From contig JASEVX010000007.1 of the NCBI GenBank assembly GCA_031761405.1, positions 42,146,840 to 42,210,839 of the forward strand: 64,000 nucleotides of DNA, read 5' to 3'. Position numbers and translations under genes: made by a program. The notes under the pieces are model-generated. The model did no database searches, was not told the origin of the DNA, and was given only the letters and a program-made list of their open reading frames with translations. Within the stretch, counting starts at the first letter, position 1. Each line of letters begins with the position of its first letter. Shown here in pieces: positions 1-10,655 of this stretch. Source of the stretch: Serripes groenlandicus. Lineage: Eukaryota > Mollusca > Bivalvia > Cardiida > Cardiidae.

Positions 1-306
1 GTAAATGTATTTCAATTGTCCACTTGCAGCGAAAGGGGAGATCAACATATTCCTGAGAAAAAGATGATTAGTTGAAATTGAAATGTCACGTATATGATTT
101 CGCCCTCATCCCTTTTCTGGATCCCTGCTTATTGTTTTGTGTAATTTTTAAATATTGTTTTCCTTTTGTCCTACTAATTGTTTTTAGAAGTAAGTGTAAT
201 GATCCCAACTGTGGTCGAAAAAAGCCTTTCCTGATCTTCACGATACCGACAAGTAATGTATTCTGTAATGTATCATCCGTTGATTCTGACCATTATGCAA
301 AAGGCA
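1..306. other. AT-rich spacer, no gene seen
   Basis: AT-rich sequence with frequent stops on both strands. A 79-codon open frame at 72-311 has no recognisable domain and no flanking signals that I trust. I see no repeat signature here. Confidence 0.5.
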
Positions 307-521
307 TATAACTCTTTCACGCCGAATTTCACAAACTCGTAGTGATTTCATGTCGAAGATTGGATCACACAAGTTTTAGTCCAACGGGAAAAAATTTGGT
401 TTAATTTCTTCCCTAAGTTTGCAAACAATAGCAGATTTTTTAGAGAGAAGTCGTGACGAGCTGTCTCACCTGAATCTGCTTTGTTTCATAAGACATTAAT
501 TGCATTTGGCCAGTGAAAGAT
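307..521. mobile_element. Degenerate TTAACTC-type foldback element
   Basis: The left end reads AACTCTTTCACGCC, close to the terminal repeat AACTCTTTCAGCGCC of the intact copy at 16854-17067. The right half holds a central palindrome remnant (GTGACGAGCTGTCTCACC followed by GAATCTGC) and ends in CAGTGAAAGA, a worn version of the right terminal repeat. It looks like an old copy of the same short TIR element. Confidence 0.5.
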
Positions 522-587
522 TTGTGTTGTATTTTAAGGTTGATCACGTGTATGTAACTTCTATTATCAATATTTAATGATCTGTGA

Positions 588-1285
588 AGAGGCTAGAGCG
601 TCCGGCCTCTCGTATCAAAGGTCCCCTGGTTCGGTCCCGTGATGAGTGGGGTCTTGAATTTGGGATTTTTCCCACCTAAACGGCGCGAGTAGAGGCGAGA
701 AACAGCCGCGAAGTATGAGAGGAGACAAGAAGTACACGCTGAAAGAGTAGTAAGAGTAGGAAGTAGTTACTGGTTTAGCGGCGAGTCGCGGAGAGGTAGT
801 TAGTAAAGAGAGAGTAGAAGCAGTAGAGATACGGTAATTAAGTACGAAAGAGAAGTTTATAAAGTTACTTTAGAGAAGACGCTGCGAATGGAAAAGTAAG
901 AATGAAGGTTTTATTATCAGATGTTGTAACGTAGAGTAAGAAATGACACCCGATGATAGAGAGTAGGAGTAGTACATGTTAATAAGCACTAGAGTAGTAG
1001 AGAAGTAAGAGTAGTAGTAAGAAACGGTAGGATCCCAGAACAAGTTAAAGTAAGTAAGGAGAGAATGTAGAGTAGAGATTAGTACAGAGTAAAAGGAGAT
1101 AGAGAACAAGTAGAGGGAGAGTAGAGTCCTAGTAACAGGAAGACAAAGTACCAGGGGGTTTTAGTAGAAACTGGTGTTTTGTGATTTATTGTTTTATTAT
1201 TTTTTAAAGTTTTCCAGGAAAGCTTAGGAAGGAAAGCTTTTGTTTCGCAATGCTGTATGTAATATAAATAAGTTTAAACTAATGT
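588..1285 (+). mobile_element. SINE family B, interrupted by a purine-rich expansion
   Basis: A tRNA-like head is visible at about 590-655, with an A-box-like GGCTAGAGCGTCCGG and a B-box-like GGTTCGGTCCC, followed by GGGATTTTTCCCACC. The same head-plus-body order occurs at 49990-50175. The tail with TTCGCAATGCTGTATGTAA and AATAAATAAG-like bases appears near 1240-1275 and matches the tail of the second copy. Between body and tail lies a purine-rich block (691-1135) that the other copy lacks, so the copy appears to have been expanded internally. Confidence 0.5.
691..1135. repeat. Purine-rich low-complexity block (AGTAG/GAGA)
   Basis: About 440 bases dominated by A and G on the plus strand, with recurring GTAGAG, AGTAG and AAGAGTAG words but no fixed period. 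The 79-codon minus-strand frame across it reflects the composition and is not a gene. Confidence 0.7.
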
Positions 1286-3540
1286 GGTGTCCAATAATCC
1301 GTTCGTGGGTATGTGTGGTTTGGTTTTCTCATTAGAGAAGGGAAGAAGGAGGGGGGGGAACTGTTTTTATAGAAGATCAAGGTTTTTGATTGGTTTTTTG
1401 TTTTTTGTTTTTGAGGTTTTTACGACGCTTTTTCACTAGCTAATGTATATATGGGCGACTGGGACCGGAAATGATTGATATTGGTCCCACACCTTATATT
1501 AAAATCGGAGATAGAAATCATATAATGTATGAAACCAATACTACCCCCACCCGCAGAGCTCAAGAGTTGCATTTGACTCTTATCGTTCAGGCTCCATCAG
1601 GGTCGGGGTCTCTTTACGGTTGCAAGAAACAGGTGTAATAAACGGTGTGGCTCCATTCTATTGAGCGTCAACAAGCAATCCCAACCCCAAAAAGCCCAAA
1701 GAGGACTGGGAGGAGGATAACCACAAGATCCCAAGAGAGGAATAATACATGGTTTTTGAAGAGAAATACATTGTATCATGGGTCATTGGGGTCATGGGCA
1801 TGGGGAAATATAAAAAGTAAAATAGCATCGCCATCAATTTCGGGGGTTACACTTCTAAGTGTTTGTGTCAAAAAGATACACATGTGACTAAATAGCATGT
1901 AAGCAGGACAGTGAAGACTCTGGTGTGAGGAGACGACTGGGCTGTGGCATACACAAGGACCTATCTGATCCTTCACTGTACATATTAGTCAATAAGTTAC
2001 CATCCTCGGTACCCAGGCTATTCATAAAGTATTATTATGAACCCGGGGGCACATTGACTATGTAAAACTTCGTGAAATGCGGCAATCAAACGGCTTCTGC
2101 ATTTCACCCCATTAAATTAAACATGAGTACAGGAATATTTTGTTACAGCCAATTTGCCCAGAGTATCATAATATATTATGAATCGCTCTGGGGTACCGAG
2201 GGGATGCAAGTTGGGCCAAGGGACAACGGCACCACAAAAGTCAAGGGGATATTAGATTTTGTTTGCTGTTGTTGTCTTGTTGTTTGTTGGTTGAGGTAAG
2301 TAAACATTGGTATGGTGGTGATTTGGATATGCGTTATTTAAATAAAATTAGTTTTTACAATGTGATGAACTAATTAATGTACATGTGTGATCAAAATGAA
2401 ATATTAATATCGTGTAATATACATATGACTTCTTCAGCTGTTTGTGGTTTCATATTGGCCATGATGTACGGTCGGTAAGTAATAACACAGCGGATGTTAG
2501 TATCTTTTATATAAAAGCCACATGTACGAGGAGACGATTTTACAAAAATAATGTTTATGCCGTATCTGTTTTTCTATCGTATTTCCCGGAGGAATTGACT
2601 GTGATTCGAGAAAGTCTTTTTCATATTCATACTTGTTATACTTTTTACATTTTTGCACACTAATACTTGGGTGCAGTCAGGCACATAGTATACCAGCACT
2701 ACCACTGAAGCAATTATAATACAACCCTATGTATATCTCAATCTTTTACGTCACTGGGATAATTAAAAGATGCACAAGAGGCCATAGATGATCATTGGCC
2801 CGTCTCTCTACTGCACCAAGGACAAAATATATTGTAAGGAGGGTCCACCTAGGAACATTTTATGTGGAAATTATTTTAGAAATCGGGCTCAATATACTGA
2901 GACATGTTTTCATATATAGTCAGAACGGTGTAAAACAGTACCACCCTACCATGCGGTCATGGTTTTTTTTTGACAAATTAACGTGACTGGGAAATGAGTC
3001 TTTGTTTAGGGTTTAATATTTCTTGTGAAGGAAATGAAAAGGGGGGGAAAATCAGTTCAGGAGAGTACATTTTTAAATGTTTTGCCATATGCAAAAAGAG
3101 TATGTAAAGCAGACCATGTGGTGGGCATGCTTAATTTTACAATCAACGTAGCTTTAAGAAATGTAGAGGGTCACAATAGGAACATTTCTACTAAATAACT
3201 AAAAAATCGTAGGTCAACATATTTTTGTGAGAGGAATTTTTTCTTTTATAATCGTTTTCATTTAAGCCATTGCTTTATGATCTCACTATTATAAGGAGGA
3301 GATCGCCAAAAGCTGTATTAGTTATTTTAAAAAGTGTTTTTTTTTTAATGGGCCCCTCTTAGAGAAATGTCTTTTAAATTAATTGTTTCGAACACAAGAC
3401 AATACACGTTGCCGCGTTTCTACCAAACATATACATTGAATGGTATTTTTTTTTTTTTTTTTAAAACGATGACAACATCTAGGCACATATATGAAACTCA
3501 CTATAGAAATTTGTATTCTTTTTTTTTATATAATTTACGC
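1286..3540. other. Spacer without a supportable gene
   Basis: AT-rich sequence with several open frames of 60-80 codons on both strands (for example 1645-1887 plus). None shows a recognisable motif, and I found no convincing splice-bounded exon. A short hairpin is formed by GGGACC and GGTCCC near 1459-1487. No repeat family I recognise occurs here. Confidence 0.4.
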
Positions 3541-3544
3541 ATTT

Positions 3545-3590
3545 TAACATTATATCACGGCGACCAGTTCACTTATTCGTGGATCCCTAG
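3545..3590 (-). mobile_element. SINE family A 3'-domain fragment
   Basis: The bases ATTATATCACGGCGACCAGT followed by TCACTTATTC match the conserved body (TATATCACGGCGGCCAGTTC) seen in full copies such as 39622-39855. Only this short piece remains. Confidence 0.5.
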
Positions 3591-3656
3591 GTCAACAAAC
3601 AAGTACTAGGCTAGAAAGAAATGTGCCTTGCCAAATGGCACTCCACCATGAAATCA

Positions 3657-3669
3657 CCCCCCCCCCCCC

Positions 3670-3703
<34 letters not shown>

Positions 3704-3718
3704 CTAAGGGGGGGGGGT
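3657..3718. repeat. Poly-C to poly-G head-to-head homopolymer
   Basis: A run of about 14 C is followed directly by a run of more than 30 G, then CTAA and another G run. It could form a very stable hairpin or quadruplex. Such a block could equally be a sequencing or assembly artefact. Confidence 0.75.
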
Positions 3719-3869
3719 AAAATTGAACCCGCGACGACCGGTTTCAAATCCCCCGACGCCTTTTCTCTATAAATAGAAATTAAACGTATTTGTTTGAATG
3801 ATGTTTTATTTCACGTTCAACACTATTTGAGTTATACCACGGGCGTTTCTGGGCAATTGTCCCAGTAGT

Positions 3870-4384
3870 ACAATTAAGAGAGAGATAGGGGAGATGAGAG
3901 AGGGAGAGAGGAGTGAGAGTGAGAGAGAGAGAAGAATGGAGAGAGAGGAGAGGAGAGAGAGAGGATGGATGAGGAGGGAGGAGGGGATGGAGAGAAGAGA
4001 GAGAGTTAGAGAGAGAAGGAGGGAGCAGATGAGAGAGAGATGAGAGAGAGGAGAGAGAGAGAGAGATGAGAGAAGGAGAGAGAGAGAGAAGAGAGAGGAG
4101 ACAGTAGACGATGGGACAGACGAGAGACAGAGAGCAGAGAGACAGAGAGACAGAGAAGAGACAGAGACAGAGACAGAAGACAGAGACAGAGACAGAGACA
4201 GAGACAGAGACGAGACTGAGACAGACAGAGACAGAGGACAGAGACAGAGAGCAGAGAGAGGACAGAGAACAGAGACAGAGACAGAGACAGAGACAGAGAC
4301 AGAGACAGTCAGAGAGAGACAGAGAGGGGGAGAGAGAGACAGAGAGAGAAGAGACAGAGGAGGAGAGAGAGAGAAGACAGAGAC

Positions 4385-4421
<37 letters not shown>

Positions 4422-4855
4422 AGAGACAGAGATAGAGAGACAGACAGAGAAGAGACAGACAGAGGAGACACAGAGACAGACAGAGACAAGAGAGAGAGAG
4501 AGAGAGAGAGAGAAGAGAGAGATGAGAGGGGGAGAGACGATAGAGAAGAATGAGAAGTTGCAGAAAAGAGATAGAGAGAAAGAGAAGATGAGGGTGAGAG
4601 AGACACACAGAGAGAGACAGGACAGACAGACAGAGAGAAAGAGAGACAGAGACAAGAGACAATGACAGAAAGAGACAGAGGACACGAGACAGACAGAGAC
4701 AGACACTGACGACAGAGAGAGAGAGAGAGAGAGAGGGGGGGAGAGACAGAGACCAAGACAGAGAGAGAGGAGAGACACACACACACACATACACACATAC
4801 AGACAGAGACAGAGACAGAGACAGAGACAGAGACAGAGTGAGAGAGAGAAGCAGC
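3870..4855. repeat. Large (GA)n / (CAGAGA)n microsatellite
   Basis: Nearly 1 kb of pure purine-pyrimidine alternation on the plus strand: GAGAGA tracts, then (CAGAGA)n tracts, with short GGGG, (CA)n and ATACACAC interruptions. Long open frames on both strands encode only Ser/Leu/Cys or Arg/Glu/Gln/Thr repeats. They are by-products of the composition, not genes. Confidence 0.95.
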
Positions 4856-5006
4856 AGTTCTGATGATTCAGATGAGAAATCAGGACTGCCGCTGCGCTGG
4901 TTTTATTTGTACCATTGACTTGTTTTTCACAAAACATTAACATTTACGGTTCGATCCCAGGTCGTGTAAGTAACAAGAACGTTTAAACACGGTAATAAAA
5001 ACCTTT

Positions 5007-5228
5007 CTATCATATAGACGTCTTTTATGATGCCTCTGCAGTAGACGGCTTTTTTGAAAACATGGCGACAAAAGAAGAAATTGCTCTAAAATGAGCAATT
5101 TCTCCTTTTGTCACCAATGTTTTCAACTTTATTCAATTATTGAACTTTCATTTAAATGGAGTTTCGAAAGAATTCGGCTATGTTTTCAAAGTCGTCTGCT
5201 GCAGATGTGTTGCATGTTGGAAGGGTAA
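5007..5228. mobile_element. TTAACCC foldback element, old copy
   Basis: The left end (CATATAGACG, then CTCTGCAGTAGACGGC) and right end (GTCGTCTGCTGCAGATG, then GGAAGGGTAA) match the young 230 bp copies. The central palindrome GAAATTGCTC/GAGCAATTTC is intact at about 5081-5103. The terminal TTAA signatures have decayed. Confidence 0.75.
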
Positions 5229-5395
5229 ATGTCTTCCCTCCTTGGCGAGGTCTTAAATAACCTTACCTATAATGACTGATGCATCAGTGTCAGGGTGAAA
5301 CATACAGGTAGTAATAGAACTAAAATACTAAAACGGGATATAAAACAACAACAAACGACTGATCAATGCGTATGGTGGTCGGGATATACGTACCA

Positions 5396-6655
5396 ATATA
5401 ACTGGTAACTTACCCAGGAAACACCGTGGTATAATCACATACTTATGAAAGCGTTGTTAAAACAACGTTCAAACAAAACACCTGATACGTATCTATCGGG
5501 AATAAACGAACATCAGTGCTGGTAATATTCTCAGAAGATGACGTGATATAAATGGAACATTGTTGAAAGCGGGCGTTAAAACACCGTTTCAAAGAAACCA
5601 CCAGTGCTAGAAATGCGTAATATAACTGGAACATTGTTGACAGCTGCGTAAAACACCGTTCAAAGAAACACCACGTGCTAGAAATGTCGTGATATAACTG
5701 GAACATTGTTGAAAGCGGCGATAAAACACCGTTCAAAGAAACCACCAGTGCTAGAAATGACGTGATATAACTGGAACATTGTTGAAAGCGGCGTAAAACA
5801 CCGTTCAAAGAAAACCATCAGTGCTGAAAATGCCGTAATATAACTGGAACATTGTTGACAGCGGCGTAAAACACCGTTCAAAAGAAACCACCAGTGCTAG
5901 AAATGTCGTGATATAACTGGACATTGTTGGAAGCGGCGTAAAACACCGTTTCAAAAGAAAACCACCAGTGCTGAAAATGCGGTAATATAACTGGAACATT
6001 GTTTGGACAGCGGCGTAAAACACCGTTCCCACAAGAAACCACCAGTGCTAGAAATGTCGTGAGATAACTGGAACATTGTTGAAAGCGGCGCCGTCGGACG
6101 TGAAGACGTTAAGAAACACCGTTTCAAAAAGAAACCACAGTGCTAGAAATGCCGTAATATAACTGGAACATTGTTGACAGCGGCGTTAAAACACCGTTTC
6201 AAAGAAAACAACACAGTGCTAGAAATGCCGTTAATATAACTGGAACATTGTTGACAGCGGCGTTAAACACCGTTCACAGAAACCACCAGTGCTAGAAATG
6301 CCGTATATATAACTGGAACATGTTGACAGCGCGGCGTAAAAACACCGTTCAAGAAACCACCAGTGCTAGAAATGCCGTATATAAAACTTGAACATTGTTG
6401 CCAGCGGCGTAAGTAAAACACCGTTCAATAAACCACCAGTGCTAGAAAATGCGTAATATAACTGAACCTTGTTGACAGCGGCGTATTTAAAACACCGTTC
6501 AAAGAAACCACCAGTGCTGAAAAATGTCGTAATATAACTGGAACATTGTTGACAGCGGCGTAAAAACACCGTTCCAAAGAAACCACCAGTGCTGAAAATG
6601 TCGTGATATAACTGGAATATGTTGAAAGCGGCGTTAAACACCCGTTTCAAAAACC
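5396..6655. repeat. Satellite A: ~73 bp units derived from the SINE 3' domain
   Basis: About 15-16 head-to-tail units, each with ACCACCAGTGCTAGAAATG, then TAATATAACTGGAACATTG and AACACCGTTCAAAG. The unit is the reverse of the SINE family A 3' domain (TGATATAACTG then AACGGCGTTAAAC). The left edge (TGGTAACTTACCCAGGAAAC at 5405) is ordinary SINE body that runs directly into the array. This suggests in-place expansion of one SINE copy. Units differ by 1-4 base indels. Minus-strand open frames here are shadows of the repeat. Confidence 0.85.
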
Positions 6656-6659
6656 TTAT

Positions 6660-7090
6660 CTGTATTGAGGAACATATAAATCAAATAGATATACGATCTT
6701 AAAACTGACACATGTTTTTGATTAATGTACCGGCTCTTTATAACTTAAGGGAATCAAGCTCTCTGTCCCTGCTACAGACGTCAGATTGCAGCATAACGAC
6801 TTTTTAAATACATTTACATACGAGACAAGGAAAATTGGGCGAACCAACGATATCTCAGTTTCCCACAAGATTTAACCCTTCACTAGAGCATTAATGCTAT
6901 TTCTTCAATGTGATTTTCCTGAAATATTTTCAAAATCAGACCAACCTAAAATAAGCGCATCAATGTGGCAGATAAAGCTGCGAAAAAAAGAGGCATGGCG
7001 TTTATTAAATTGTGCTTGTAGCGCTTCAGTGGTAGTTAATATTAGATTTACAAAATGGTTCGAAATTTGATACTCATCAATTCTCCCCCG
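6660..7090. other. Spacer, no feature recognised
   Basis: AT-rich sequence without an open frame of note. A short inverted pair AGCATTAATGCT lies near 6883. No match to the repeat families defined elsewhere in the window. Confidence 0.4.
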
Positions 7091-7091
7091 A

Positions 7092-7320
7092 TAAACTTAT
7101 TCCCACATGCATACACATTTTGACACATCTGAGGCAGAAGAGACTTTTGAAGTATTGATAAAAATTGCTTAATGACTCATAATAAGCAATTCTCCTCCTA
7201 CTATGTGCAGCTTCCGTCAATTATACTATTGTTTGATAAACTGAAGCGATTTCTATATTTTGCCTCGATGATTTCGAAGTCGTCTGCTGCAGATATTTGT
7301 ATGTATGTGAAAAAAAAGGT
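7092..7320. mobile_element. TTAACCC foldback element, old copy
   Basis: Left subterminal ATTTTGACACATCTG, a worn central palindrome (TGACTCATAATAAGCAATTC), and right subterminal GTCGTCTGCTGCAGAT are recognisable. The TIR ends are degraded to TTCCCACAT and TATGTATGTG. Confidence 0.65.
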
Positions 7321-7329
7321 AAGATATCG

Positions 7330-7562
7330 TTAACCCCTTGCTCACATGTACAAATCCACAGTAGACGACTTTGAAAACATTTAATAAAAACATATGCAAA
7401 ACTCTTAATAAATGAAAGGACAATTATTGAAAAAAAGTTGAAAACATTTTGGTAAATGAAAGAAAAATTGCTCGTTTTGAGCAGTTTCTCCTTTTACCCA
7501 CAATGTTTCAATATTCGTCTGCTAAAGAGGCGTCAGAAAGGGTCTGCATGATGGAACGTTAC
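7330..7562. mobile_element. TTAACCC foldback element, old copy
   Basis: Begins TTAACCCCTTGCTCACATG, contains the core GAAAAATTGCTCGTTTTGAG, and ends GAACGTTA after a GAGGCGTCAGAAAG block. It lies almost directly beside the preceding copy, as happens several times in this window. Confidence 0.7.
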
Positions 7563-8185
7563 TGCTCGTAAAATAAATAATAAATGAGCTATTCTCCGTG
7601 AAAACCTAATTTAATGTAATTATTTATTACACGTGTGAAAAACACCTGCCTAAGCTTTCATTGCCGAGGATCCGATTTTGGAAATTATTTTACTGATGTG
7701 GTCTTGAAACTGTCTATGACTAATAGGCGAAGAGCGCATAGCCAGATCAAACTGTGCGGATGGGCAGGGGTCGTTCTGGGATCTACCCTGGTCGGTAATA
7801 ACCTACGGATGGTTTGCCTGAATTAGTGTACCGCCCCTTAATATCAAGATTGAAGAATGGAAATACAGCCACGTCATCCGAATAAAAGATACAGTGACGT
7901 ATAGGTTTCGTTAACACTAACACTTTCGCTGCCAAAATGCAATTAAAAGGGTCTTGCAAGCAATGCATATTCAAGTGAAACAGCTCCTGAAACCTGCATT
8001 GTTTTGCCACTTTAGACAATCAATTTTACAATTTAGCCATTATAATAAGAAAATTCGAATATCGTTAGACTCGAACTATTCCTGGGTTGGATCACTATTC
8101 TAAAAACAACATACGATCAACAAGAACTGCTGTAACGCTATGTTCTTTTTATGATATGTCCACTGGCTAGTTGTCACTAATAACT
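7563..8185. other. Spacer, no gene recognised
   Basis: Open frames of 63 codons (7635-7826, plus) and 78 codons (7783-8019, minus) overlap each other and have no motif or splice support. I see no repeat signature. Confidence 0.4.
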
Positions 8186-8189
8186 GATC

Positions 8190-8450
8190 GCCTCGGTTGT
8201 GAAGTGGTATATCGTCCGCCTCGGGGGCGGAGGAGGTGCTGTGTTCGATCCCCGGCCCGGGTCATACCAAAGACTTTAAACTGGTAGTAAATAGTTGCCC
8301 TCCTTGAAGCTCAGGGCTGTGTATGGGGTGTTCTCGAGTAAATGTACAAGTAGTATTGGTAAATAACACAAGAAAGAAAAAACGTCGTGATATAACTGAA
8401 AGGAAGGTTGTTTAAAGCGGATTAAAAACACCAAACAATCAATTCAATCC
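8190..8450 (+). mobile_element. SINE family A, nearly full length
   Basis: A tRNA-derived head with B box GTTCGATCCCCGGCCC and the usual following CATACC opens the element. A body with CAGGGCTGTGTATGGGG follows. The conserved 3' domain (GTCGTGATATAACTGAAAGG, then TTAAAAACACC) and a CAATCAATTCAATCC tail close it. An A/B-box head implies transcription by RNA polymerase III in the source element. This copy is diverged. Confidence 0.75.
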
Positions 8451-9090
8451 TAATAAATACATACGTAATAAATTAACTTTAAACGAAACTTACAATGCTT
8501 AAATATACTCGAATACGTCAATAATTGGCGAGTTCTGATCATCAACTAATAGTCTAGTACCGGAAACCGCACTGCACATGTATCTGATCGAACTCGGCAT
8601 TAGTCGAACAACGGTTAACTCGGCATGGCAACAACTGAGAGGGTTTTTTCAGCGTTTACTTGTGGGGGATATTGAAGAATGATATTTTACATTGGATTTG
8701 CGAAAATACAGGAGGAATTTGTAGTCTGTTGTTAGTAGCCAATTACATGGCTGAGGTATTTAAGTCGCCTAAAATAAGATTTACAATCTTCAACATTTTC
8801 AGGTTTTGACCTCAGACGGCACTCTTGTCTCCAGCGAAACTACAGTGACCAGAGCAAACTCGCGGGTCTGACTGTGAAGTCACTAGAGTGATGTCATTTC
8901 TTCTCACTAGAGTCTGGTCAAACTATAGTCGCTATAGTTTGTGATCGAACTTGTCCAAATTAGGGGAATCTTTCGACTTCGAGCTCCCTCACTACTTAGA
9001 ATATGCCAGTTCATATATCTAGAACTAAGTTTCAATAGGCGGCGGACAAACTACGGCTCTTAAAATACCTCGTGACCTTTTGTTTTAACA
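8451..9090. other. Spacer with an imperfect foldback near 8825-8940
   Basis: No gene is visible. Around 8825-8940 the bases CTACAGTGACCAGAGC and AGTCTGGTCAAACTATAG are approximate inverted copies, and CACTAGAGT occurs twice. This is a possible worn foldback element, but the ends cannot be defined. Confidence 0.3.
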
Positions 9091-9094
9091 CTTT

Positions 9095-9285
9095 CCCACA
9101 CACGAATACATTTTGACGAATCTGGCTGCAGAAAAGAGAAATGTCTCCTTTTGACAAAATGTTTTTCAACTATTAATATTAAACTTTCATTTGTGGATAC
9201 TTTCCATATTTTGCAGGGATGTTTTGAAACTCGTAAATGGCGTAAATGGTGTAAATGGTCTGCACGCTGGAAAGGGTTGCATATT
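9095..9285. mobile_element. TTAACCC foldback element, heavily decayed
   Basis: Fragments CTTTCCCACACACGAATAC, ATTTTGACGAATCTG, TGTCTCCTTTTGAC and a terminal TGGAAAGGGTTG are in the right order for the family. The central palindrome has been lost. Confidence 0.5.
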
Positions 9286-9481
9286 AAGAGTTGATATTGT
9301 AATGACGTTCACCAAGGGCCTACGTTATCTACGGAATAATTGGTTCGCTTGACAGTTGCCTTGACCATTCAATAGTTAAAGGTTTTATTTCCGCCCTGGA
9401 ATCAGATTTCGCCGAGTCATTAACTAACCCTATCAAACAATACTTAGCACTTTTGTAGCAGACGACGTTTTTAACAATACA

Positions 9482-9680
9482 ATTTCACATACAAACAATC
9501 TGAAGAAGGACGACTTTGAAAATAAAGAAACTCCCTTTAAATGATCAGCACAATAATTGAAAACATGGTGACAAAAGGAGAAATTGCTCGTTTTGAGCAA
9601 TTTCTTCTTTTGTTGACATGTTTTAAAAGTCGTCTAATGCAGATGCGTCAAAATGCGTCTATTGACGGGAAAGGGATTAA
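9482..9680. mobile_element. TTAACCC foldback element, old copy
   Basis: The left end TTCACATACAAACAATCTG is worn. The core GGAGAAATTGCTCGTTTTGA with its inverted partner is intact, and the right end reads GGGAAAGGGATTAA. The plus-strand 117-codon frame beginning here is read through the element and is not a gene. Confidence 0.7.
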
Positions 9681-9922
9681 AACGGTACTCATAAATATCC
9701 GAAATGTCTTCATTACCGTGAAGTGGTTTCCTTTATTAGAACATTTTATTTTCAGTTATCGAAATGTTACATGTTTTTCCCGCACTACCTGTCATAAAGC
9801 AGACGATATTTCAAATGTAGTATCAGAGAAAAGTTTTACGATCGAATCAACGTATTCCGTGTTATTATTTTGCACACAGACAGAAATAAAATAATCATTT
9901 GTCTAAGCTCTTCCTATCAAGG

Positions 9923-10045
9923 GAAGTGTCTTTAAAAAAACATTGTGATAAAATAAGAAGAAATTGCTCAAATTTCTCCATTTTCCACAATGTTTTCGAT
10001 ATTCGTCTGCTGCAGAGATGCGTCAACACGTGGTAAAGCGGTACA
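9923..10045. mobile_element. TTAACCC foldback element, partial
   Basis: Only the central palindrome (GAAGAAATTGCTC, AATTTCTCC, CACAATGTTTTC) and the right subterminal TCGTCTGCTGCAGAG remain. The left third is missing. Confidence 0.6.
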
Positions 10046-10220
10046 CGTTTGATAACTCGTGAGGTCGTTAGCCGGTGGATTGATTAATGTGTTGATTGAT
10101 TACTTAAGATGACGTCCTTTCTTAGCGTGACACGAGTATGAACACTAGATGTGCGTCGTTGATAGAATCATGACTGATAGCTATTTAACTCCAGGACAAG
10201 GTACAGGCGTCGCGTCATAC

Positions 10221-10450
10221 CATTTTCACATACAACAATTCTGTAGCAGACGACTTTTAAAAAAATACCCCCAACAAATTGGAAACATCCTTTAAATGAA
10301 AGTACAATAATTGAATAGAGTTGAAAACAAGGTGACAAAAGGAGAAATTGCTCGTTTTGAACAATTTCTACTATAGTCGCCATGTTTTCAAAAAAGACCG
10401 TCCTGTTTCAGAGGCGTCAGAAGAAGCAAATATATGAAGGAAAAGGTTAA
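10221..10450. mobile_element. TTAACCC foldback element, old copy
   Basis: Left end TTTTCACATACAACAATTCTG, core GGAGAAATTGCTCGTTTTGA, right block GAGGCGTCAGAAG and terminal GGAAAAGGTTAA. Length agrees with the 230 bp young copies. Confidence 0.7.
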
Positions 10451-10607
10451 AACCTGCGCTAAATACCACCTTTGTTAAGCGATTCCCTGTCTATGGCAAT
10501 AACACTTTTAATTACCCTATTACTGATTTTCTGTATAAATTACCCTGCAATAAAAGACCACATGTGAACAAAGACCATATTGTTATATTGTACTTTAAAA
10601 GTATAGC

Positions 10608-10655
10608 AGCGGCTTTCCTTTTTTTGGCGCTCAGAGTTGCGGGGATACCATTTCA
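10608..10655 (+). mobile_element. SINE family A body fragment, left edge of satellite B
   Basis: GGCTTTCC followed by TTGGCGCTCAGAGTTGCGGG matches the SINE body seen reversed at 46200-46235. It runs without a break into the first satellite B unit. This marks the array as an internal expansion of a SINE copy, with the 3' end of that SINE lying beyond the right half of the array. Confidence 0.6.

Noticed and set aside
3780..4943. 387-codon minus-strand open frame and nested frames of 330, 184 and 161 codons
   Set aside because: They lie wholly in AG/CAGAGA microsatellite and encode only two- to four-letter amino-acid repeats.
5443..6650. Overlapping minus-strand frames with a repeated FERCF/NVPVI-like pattern
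   Set aside because: They follow the ~73 bp satellite unit and break whenever the unit changes length; no protein family.
9541..9894. 117-codon plus-strand frame
   Set aside because: The first third is foldback element sequence and the remainder has no recognisable motif.
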